Positions 33,467-38,484 of a DNA stretch of 38,484 nt are shown in pieces; within the stretch, counting starts at the first letter, position 1, and each line of letters begins with the position of its first letter. The position numbers and the translations under genes are program-made. The stretch lies in contig JBAROV010000226.1 in the NCBI GenBank assembly GCA_049642465.1, forward strand, positions 1-38,484. The letters run 5' to 3'. The notes under the pieces were generated by a model, which saw only the letters and a program-made list of their open reading frames with translations, made no database searches and was not told where the DNA came from. Source of the DNA: CAWDPQ01 sp049642465. Lineage in GTDB: Bacteria > Acidobacteriota > Vicinamibacteria > Vicinamibacterales > 2-12-FULL-66-21.

Positions 33467-35320
33467 GTGGACGACACGTTGAAATCCGTGAAGCTCTGGT
33501 TGACGTTCGCCGGCGGCGTGCTCGTCGTCGCCGTTCTGTACTGGGCACAGGCCGTCCTCGTGCCGTTCGCGCTCGCCATCCTGCTCACGTTCGTCCTGAC
33601 GCCGCCCGTCAACTGGCTTCAACGGTGGGTCGGTCGAGTCCCTGCCGTGCTGTTGGTCGTCACGGTGGTGTTCGCGGGGCTCGGCCTCGCCGGTTTGGGT
33701 CTGACTTGGCAGATGGACCAACTGGTCAAAGACCTCCCTGTCTATCGTGCCAACATCCGAACGAAGATTGCCGACGTGCGCCTTGCGGGCAGCGGAAGCG
33801 CGATCGAGAAGCTGCAAGAAGCGCTGGCGGGCATCAAGGCTGATCTGGGCACGTCGGAGACGCCGTCAGGAACCGAGTCGCGGCCCCTCGTGGTGACCTC
33901 CAGTCAGGTGACGGGTCTTCTGGCCTTCGCGTGGCTCGGGCCCGTCGTCGGGCCGTTGACCACGGCGGGGCTTGTCGCGGCGATGGTCATCTTCATGTTG
34001 CTCGAGCGCCGCGATCTGCGGGATCGCTTGATTGGGCTCATCGGGTTGGGGCAGCTCGCCACGACCACGAAGGCGTTCGACGAGGCCGGAACTCGCGTCA
34101 GCCGGCAGCTGTTGATGCAGTCCCTTGTGAGTCTGCTGTACGGCATCGCGGTCTTCGTCGGCCTGTACTTCCTCCACGTCCCGTACCCATTAGTGTGGGC
34201 GACGCTCGGCGCAGCGTTTCGATTCATCCCGTACATCGGTCCCGTGCTCGCGGCCGGCGCGCCGATCCTCGTCAGTCTCGCGGCCCTCGAGGGGTGGACG
34301 GGTCCATTAATGGTCGTCGCCCTGTTCGTCGTGCTCGAGCTGTTCACGAATCTCGTACTCGAAACCGTGCTGTATGCCGGGGCGGTCGGGGTGTCGCAGG
34401 TGGCGCTGCTCGTGTCCGTCGCGTTCTGGACGTGGCTGTGGGGACCGCTCGGGTTGCTGATGGCATCACCCTTGACCGTGTGCCTCGTTGTGCTCGGCAA
34501 GCACGTCCCCGGCCTCGCGTTCGTTGGAATGCTGATGGCCGACACGCCAGCCCTGGCACCTGAGTACGGCTTCTATCAGCGCCTGGTGGCTCGCGACCAG
34601 AGCGAAGCGGCCGAACTGATCGACAGCCACATCAAGGCCGGGCCGCCCGCATCGGTGTACGACGCGCTGCTGCTGCCGGCACTCAGTTATGCCGAGCGTG
34701 ACCGTCTAGAACGCCGGCTTTCTTTGGAGGAAGAAGCGGCGGTGATCGAGACGACCCGGGAGTTGATCGCGGACGCGGCCGAGATCATCCGCCGCCACGC
34801 GGAGGCGGAGTCACCCGCCACGGCCGCCCATCCCTCGCTCTTGGGACCACGCGAGCCGCTGCGCGTCCTGGGTTATGCGGTCAACGGAGTCGCCGATGAA
34901 GTGGCGCTCGCGATGCTGGCACATCTGATCGACGATCTGCCGATCGCGATGGAGATCACCGCTGCGCGCATGCAGGCGGTGGAGTTAGTGTCGTTACTGA
35001 GAGGCCGAAAGTTCTCTGTCGTCTGCTTCGCTGATCTCCCACCCAGCTCGTCGTCGAAAACACGGTATCTCGTGAGGAGACTTCGCTCGACGCTGCCCGA
35101 GTTGCGAATTGCGGTGGGACGATGGGCACCGCCGGCGCTGGCGGACGAGAGCTCGCAAACGCTCCTGGACGTGGGCGCCGATCACGTCGCCTCTCTGTTG
35201 ATCGAGAGTCGCAATTACTTTGGCGGCCTCCTGGAGATGCCGCGTCTTCCAATCTCCGACACCGCGGACGCCGCCGGCCTCGCGGCACCACGGCTTTCCA
35301 TTGGTCGTGGGTCAGCTTGA
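33467..35320 (+). CDS. AI-2E family (PerM/TqsA) permease with a long C-terminal extension
   Basis: A 617-residue membrane protein. Residues 1 to about 360 are an AI-2E/PerM-type permease with about eight helices: WAQAVLVPFALAILLTFVLT (start), the long soluble loop 85-145, then VWATLGAAFRFIPYIGPVLA with the conserved PYIG, and VAFWTWLWGPLGLLMASPLT. In this family some members export or import quorum signals or small ions. Residues about 365-617 are extra: helices (YQRLVARDQSEAAELIDSHI, SVYDALLLPALSYAERDRLE), then a Rossmann-like block (LRVLGYAVNGVADEVALAML) and VGADHVASLLIESRN. This recalls a B12-binding cap and domain, but the DxHxxG ligand motif is absent. The GTG at 33467 has GGAG seven bases upstream. 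It is followed by, and overlaps, the DUF1206 gene. Confidence 0.88.
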   Translation: MDDTLKSVKLWLTFAGGVLVVAVLYWAQAVLVPFALAILLTFVLTPPVNWLQRWVGRVPAVLLVVTVVFAGLGLAGLGLTWQMDQLVKDLPVYRANIRTKIADVRLAGSGSAIEKLQEALAGIKADLGTSETPSGTESRPLVVTSSQVTGLLAFAWLGPVVGPLTTAGLVAAMVIFMLLERRDLRDRLIGLIGLGQLATTTKAFDEAGTRVSRQLLMQSLVSLLYGIAVFVGLYFLHVPYPLVWATLGAAFRFIPYIGPVLAAGAPILVSLAALEGWTGPLMVVALFVVLELFTNLVLETVLYAGAVGVSQVALLVSVAFWTWLWGPLGLLMASPLTVCLVVLGKHVPGLAFVGMLMADTPALAPEYGFYQRLVARDQSEAAELIDSHIKAGPPASVYDALLLPALSYAERDRLERRLSLEEEAAVIETTRELIADAAEIIRRHAEAESPATAAHPSLLGPREPLRVLGYAVNGVADEVALAMLAHLIDDLPIAMEITAARMQAVELVSLLRGRKFSVVCFADLPPSSSSKTRYLVRRLRSTLPELRIAVGRWAPPALADESSQTLLDVGADHVASLLIESRNYFGGLLEMPRLPISDTADAAGLAAPRLSIGRGSA

Positions 35321-36135
35321 ACCGTGGATTCATAACCGGGTTCGGCGCGCTCGAACTGCTCGCCCGCGGGGGCTTCCTCGTGAAGGGTGTGGTGTATATC
35401 GTCGTCGGTGTGCTGGCCCTCCAGGTCGCGGCCCATCTTGGCGGACGAGTGACGGGGACGCGCGGCGCCTTCACAACGGTCCTCGCACAACCGTTCGGTC
35501 GCACCCTACTGCTCGTCGCCGCCGTTGGGCTTCTCGGCTACGCCGCCTGGCGCCTCCTCCAGGGTTTCTTCGATCCAGACCGCCTCGGGCACGGCTGGCG
35601 CGGCTTCGCGCTCCGTGTGAGCTTCGTCGCGCTCGGGGTCGTGCACGCGGCGCTGGGCCTGCAGGCATTCCGCGTCTATCGCGGGCTGTCGGCAGCGTCC
35701 GGAATCAGCGAGCGCGCGGTTGCCACCGAAGCGTTCGCGTGGCCGCTCGGTGATTGGCTCGTCGCGCTCGCAGGGCTCGGCCTCATCGGCTTCGCCGTGC
35801 AGCAGATCTACGCGGCGATTACCTGCCGACTGGAACGCGATCTCGATGTCGCAAAGATGCGACGCGAAGCCGGCGAGTGGGCGATCGCCCTCAGCCGGTT
35901 CGGCGTGGCGGCACGCGCTATCGTATTTGCGCTGCTCGGATGGGGCATCGTCGTCGCGGGTTGGTTCCGCGATGCGTCTGAGGTCGGCACCGCGGCGTCG
36001 TCGTTGCGTATCCTCGCCGCACAACCGGGAGGAGTGGGCCGCTGGCTTCTCGGCGTGACAGCAGCAGGTTTCGTCGCCTACGGCTTCTACCAAATCATCC
36101 ACGCGCGCTATTTGCACATCCGAATCAAACGCTGA
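35317..36135 (+). CDS. DUF1206 domain-containing membrane protein
   Basis: A 272-residue protein of the DUF1206 family, built from three repeats of a two-helix unit: ARGGFLVKGVVYIVVGVLAL (about 16-35), RVSFVALGVVHAALGLQAF (about 100-120) and RFGVAARAIVFALLGWGIVV (about 190-215). Each repeat contains a small-residue, Arg/Gly-rich entry helix. The function is unknown; it is an inner-membrane protein. A TTG at 35317 overlaps the TGA of the permease gene (TTGA), so coupled translation is likely and the length fits the family. The ribosome site inside the upstream gene is weak (GTGGGTC). Its partnership with the AI-2E permease is inferred from the overlap. Confidence 0.82.
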   Translation: MNRGFITGFGALELLARGGFLVKGVVYIVVGVLALQVAAHLGGRVTGTRGAFTTVLAQPFGRTLLLVAAVGLLGYAAWRLLQGFFDPDRLGHGWRGFALRVSFVALGVVHAALGLQAFRVYRGLSAASGISERAVATEAFAWPLGDWLVALAGLGLIGFAVQQIYAAITCRLERDLDVAKMRREAGEWAIALSRFGVAARAIVFALLGWGIVVAGWFRDASEVGTAASSLRILAAQPGGVGRWLLGVTAAGFVAYGFYQIIHARYLHIRIKR

Positions 36136-36212
36136 CCGGTGAAGTGCAAGGGTCGCGGACGCGGGGCGGGCGACCATGTGGAGCCTCGCGTGTGAACTGA
36201 TCGTGGCGGACG

Positions 36213-36395
36213 TTAACGCATCATCGGGCCACCGCCGAGGTTACCAGTGAGCCAGAGGATCAATAGGATGATCAGGACGAGACCGAGCAGTCCTCCGCCG
36301 TAGTGTGGTCCGCGCCACCCTGCACGCGAGCCGTAAAACGCGCCGCCGCCACCCAGGAGCAACACCAACACGATGATGAGCAGAATGATCGACAT
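36213..36395 (-). CDS. DUF3309-type small membrane protein
   Basis: A 60-residue protein with two hydrophobic segments, MSIILLIIVLVLLLGGGGAF and LLGLVLIILLILWLTGNLGG, joined by a Gly/Arg linker (GSRAGWRGPHYGG), as in the DUF3309 family of tiny membrane proteins. The ATG at 36395 has AAGGAG ten bases upstream; a GTG at 36422 is in frame but less likely. A shorter relative lies at 33165-33248. The two flank the AI-2E and DUF1206 genes. The function is unknown. Confidence 0.7.
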   Translation of the reverse strand: MSIILLIIVLVLLLGGGGAFYGSRAGWRGPHYGGGLLGLVLIILLILWLTGNLGGGPMMR

Positions 36396-37022
36396 GACGG
36401 TCCATCTCCTTCCGACGTTCACGGCTGGCCGCGGCTCGACGACGGAAGATCCAGCTTCTTCTTCGTATCCTAGCGCCTCAGGTCAGCCTGGCGGATGTAC
36501 CGATTGACACACGCGAATTGTTCGGCTCTTCGCATGCCTTTCCAACCCGTCGTCACGCCAGTTGGCCGAAACCTTTGACGCCGCGCAACCGGTGAAGCTC
36601 GGCGGACCGTCAAGGCAGTTGGAGGTATCTGCTGTGACGGCGCGGATCGTCCCGGTCTCCGATGACGTTGTCGCCGGTCGTGATCACCATCTCGAAGGGG
36701 AATCGAGCGCGAAGCGGCCGCCATTTGCGAGCCACGTCCTCGTCGTCCTTCTCCGCCAGAGAGACTCACGGAAAGATGTGCGATGTCCGCTTCACCTGTC
36801 TAGACTAGCCGGGGCGCTAAATCGAATTTCCACCACGTCCGGGGACTCTAAACCCTGAGGGTCGAGCGCGAGCCGTGAGAGAAGGACGCGGGATAGCTGC
36901 CTTTGCGTTCGCTCGCCTCATCGTCCGTAAGTGATCTCAAGAGATTGTGAGGTCTGACACGATCTTGTGCATCGGTACCCACTGAATGCGTGTGGGCACC
37001 GCGGGAAACCGCACTCCTGACT
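36396..37022. other. Long intergenic region with a metallophosphoesterase remnant
   Basis: About 627 bases between the DUF3309-type gene and the methyltransferase gene, both minus strand. Apart from the phosphoesterase remnant at 36643-36727 no gene was recognised. The right part (36780-37022) shows no clear structure. Confidence 0.55.
36643..36727 (-). pseudogene. Frameshifted remnant of a metallophosphoesterase gene
   Basis: This stretch is nearly identical in DNA to 7893-7973 of the intact secreted metallophosphoesterase and encodes LRARFPFEMVITTGDNVIGD, then RDDP, including the GDN metal motif. An extra base near 36717 shifts the frame: upstream the matching residues (SQMAA) are in another frame. 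No start and no other motifs remain. It is a dead duplicate fragment, either from local duplication or the relic of a former neighbour gene. Confidence 0.7.
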
Positions 37023-37811
37023 TCATGACGTTCTCTCAGGTTTGCATCCCCGCATCACGATGGCATGGGCACCGAGGGAGTGAGCGGCGCGGCGCGTGCT
37101 CGCGTTGACGCTGCCAGCGAAGTAGTCCATGTCGTGGAACACCTCGACGGACAAACCCGCAGCACGCAAGAGCGAGACGTAGTCATCCTCGGTGATCGCG
37201 CCGACGACGCACTCGGCCCAGAGCTTCGGATCGGCGCGTGCCTGATCCGACACCGGCACCCGGAGCGCGATGTCCGCGATCTGCAGTCGACCACCAGGCT
37301 TGAGGACTCGAGCGATTTCGCCAAACGCGGCCGGTTTGTCGGGCACGAGGTTCAGCACCCCGTTGCTGGTGACCACGTCGATGCTCGCGTCGGGAAGCGG
37401 AATCTGCTCGGCATTCCCTTCGACGACGCGCACCTGTCCGATCTTCGTCGCCGCCACGATACGCTGAAGCTTCTCCCGCATCGCCCGCGTCATGTCGAGG
37501 CCGTACACGACTCCGGACGGACCGGCCAACATCGCGGCGATCAGCGTGTCGGTGCCGGAACCGCTGCCGATGTCGAGCACGGTATCACCTTGGCGGATGA
37601 CGCCTGCAGCAAACGGATAGCCCACACCGGCGAACGATTCGGTGGCTTCCTCCGGGAGGCCATCGAGCTGCTCGGCAGGATAGCCAACGAATAGACAGGC
37701 CAGGCGGCCCGTGGGAAAGTGGAATACGGCACCGGGGCGCGAGGCGACGTCGGTGTACATCTCTTCGACGGCTTTAAGGATGAATTCCTTCTTGTGACTC
37801 CAGAGCGCCAT
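37023..37811 (-). CDS. SAM-dependent methyltransferase (ArsM-like class I)
   Basis: A 262-residue class I methyltransferase. The SAM motif is DTVLDIGSGSGTDTLIAAML (motif I), then GVVYGLDMTRAM (acidic end of strand 2), EGNAEQIPLPDASIDVVTSN (motif II region) and GEIARVLKPGGRLQIADIAL. The pattern matches the ArsM/UbiE group, which methylates arsenite or quinones. The Cys ligands needed by true ArsM are not evident, so arsenite methylation is not supported. The N-terminal half with PTGRLACLFVGYPAEQLDGL is specific to this subgroup. The ATG at 37811 has GGAG eight bases upstream. It follows the anti-sigma gene by 39 bases, so it is probably in the sigma operon. Confidence 0.85.
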   Translation of the reverse strand: MALWSHKKEFILKAVEEMYTDVASRPGAVFHFPTGRLACLFVGYPAEQLDGLPEEATESFAGVGYPFAAGVIRQGDTVLDIGSGSGTDTLIAAMLAGPSGVVYGLDMTRAMREKLQRIVAATKIGQVRVVEGNAEQIPLPDASIDVVTSNGVLNLVPDKPAAFGEIARVLKPGGRLQIADIALRVPVSDQARADPKLWAECVVGAITEDDYVSLLRAAGLSVEVFHDMDYFAGSVNASTRRAAHSLGAHAIVMRGCKPERTS

Positions 37812-37850
37812 CGTGGGAACTCCTTCGCCGCGGCGAGCCGCGTTTGTCGC

Positions 37851-38090
37851 TCAGAATTTCTTGATCAGATCCCGGACCCGGTCGCGCGTTGTCGACGGCA
37901 CGTCCCCAGTTGAGAGCGACGACAGGCGCTCCTTGAGCCGACGCTCGAACTCCATCCGTGAGCAGCAATTCCGACAGATGCGCAAATGTTGCTCCACGCT
38001 GTTGTGCTCGCTGTCGGGCAGTTCATGATCGACGAATTCTACGAGGCGTTTCAGGGCCTCCTCACAGCCCACATCGTCCGTTTCAGACAT
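37851..38090 (-). CDS. Zinc-binding anti-sigma factor (ZAS/RsrA-like)
   Basis: A 79-residue anti-sigma factor. The zinc motif is H35-L-R-I-C39-R-N-C42 (HxxxCxxC), with a further Cys at C9 and one at C43. In RsrA such cysteines respond to disulfide stress and release the sigma factor. The N-terminal helix holds CEEALKRLVEFVDHELPD and the C-terminal tail is basic (STTRDRVRDLIKKF). The ATG at 38090 has AAGGAA four bases upstream. It begins 18 bases after the sigma factor stop, giving the usual sigma/anti-sigma order. Confidence 0.85.
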   Translation of the reverse strand: MSETDDVGCEEALKRLVEFVDHELPDSEHNSVEQHLRICRNCCSRMEFERRLKERLSSLSTGDVPSTTRDRVRDLIKKF

Positions 38091-38108
38091 AGGATTCCTT
38101 CCGGCGCA

Positions 38109-38484
38109 CTATCCGCGAGTGCCGAGCGCCCGCGACATCTGAAGGCCGTGATCGCGTGCGACAGTCCATAGCGTCCGTTGCAGCGCACTACGCCCGCGAG
38201 CGAGCCTGGAACGAACCGTGCCGATGGGCACGTCCAGCGCCTCCGCAACCTCGCCATACGTGAGTCCTTCCACGTCGGCCAACACGACCACGACGCGGTA
38301 ATGCTCGGGCAACGCGGCCAGCGCTCGATCCAGATCCTCGCGCAGCAGTTTGTCGAGAAACTCCTGTTCGGGATTGGCGAACCACATCAGGAAGGGCTGG
38401 TGCAGACGCTCGAAGATCGAGAAGGCGCCCTCGTCGTCGCCGGACTCGTCCACCAGCAGTTCTTCCCTCGGTCGCGCCAGCGTC
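38109..38484 (-). CDS. ECF sigma factor, partial (5' end beyond the window)
   Basis: A sigma-70 ECF factor open to the right edge of the window, so the start is missing. The visible part includes the linker (LLVDESGDDEGAFSIFERLH) and region 4: LDRALAALPEHYRVVVVLAD, VEGLTYGEVAEALDVPIGTV and RSRLARGRSALQRTL, a clear helix-turn-helix. It heads an operon with the zinc anti-sigma factor and the methyltransferase. The thiol-type anti-sigma suggests an oxidative or redox-stress response, which is an inference. Confidence 0.87.
   Translation of the reverse strand, partial: TLARPREELLVDESGDDEGAFSIFERLHQPFLMWFANPEQEFLDKLLREDLDRALAALPEHYRVVVVLADVEGLTYGEVAEALDVPIGTVRSRLARGRSALQRTLWTVARDHGLQMSRALGTRG

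Noticed and set aside
1..38484. CRISPR array or prophage
   Set aside because: No regularly spaced direct repeats, integrase, terminase or structural phage genes were seen in any part.

Overview
This window is GC-rich, densely coding chromosomal DNA that most resembles an Acidobacteriota genome, probably of the Vicinamibacteria type. The placement rests on gene content, since no rRNA or other phylogenetic marker is present. The pointers are two very long MacB/FtsX-type permeases of the acidobacterial ADOP kind (one behind a PadR repressor), a large Ser/Thr kinase behind a planctomycete/acidobacterial-type ECF sigma factor, palindromic TGTCCGCC repeats between genes, and many secreted or membrane proteins of unknown function. 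No phage, plasmid, CRISPR array, rRNA or complete tRNA was seen. Most genes have a clear Shine-Dalgarno site (GGAGG, GAGG or AGGAG), and these were used to choose starts.

Layout. 0-5 kb: an ADOP permease, a Tat-exported TIM-barrel isomerase-like protein, a 75-residue membrane protein and a PNPOx-like flavoprotein. 5-9 kb: a basic Lys/Arg-rich protein converging on a baeRF-like protein, an NhaA-family antiporter without its catalytic Asp pair, a secreted metallophosphoesterase and a 50-residue lmo0937-like membrane protein. 9-12.3 kb: a PadR-ADOP operon with a palindromic operator and a one-base frameshift. 12.5-17 kb: Kup potassium uptake, a secreted alpha/beta hydrolase and an SRPBCC protein. 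17.1-20.4 kb, all on the minus strand: TPR-LuxR regulator, FAD monooxygenase and a small ABM/NIPSNAP-like protein, which look like one regulated catabolic or biosynthetic unit. 20.4-22 kb: a decayed stretch and an M50 site-2 protease with CBS domains. 22.4-25.5 kb: a diheme cytochrome c and a secreted HExxH protein. 25.5-29.5 kb: ECF sigma factor, palindromic repeats and a kinase-RDD-pseudokinase-RDD protein. 29.7-33 kb: a secreted hypothetical protein, a CPBP protease and an RsbRD-like histidine kinase. 33.1-36.4 kb: two related tiny membrane proteins flank an AI-2E-type permease with a long C-terminal extension and a translationally coupled DUF1206 protein. 36.6-38.5 kb: a metallophosphoesterase remnant, then ECF sigma factor (cut by the window edge), zinc anti-sigma factor and SAM methyltransferase.

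Taken together this reads as ordinary accessory chromosome of a soil-type bacterium, rich in envelope transport, ion homeostasis and signalling. No single new multi-gene system stands out. The best leads are individual proteins that depart from their families: the NhaA homologue with Ser-Asn in place of Asp-Asp, the duplicated kinase/pseudokinase, the AI-2E permease with a possible B12-fold tail, and the HExxH protein. Several traces of decay also deserve checking: the frameshifted ADOP gene, a duplicated phosphoesterase fragment, and a 21-base match to the 5' end of tRNA-Ser inside a palindrome.
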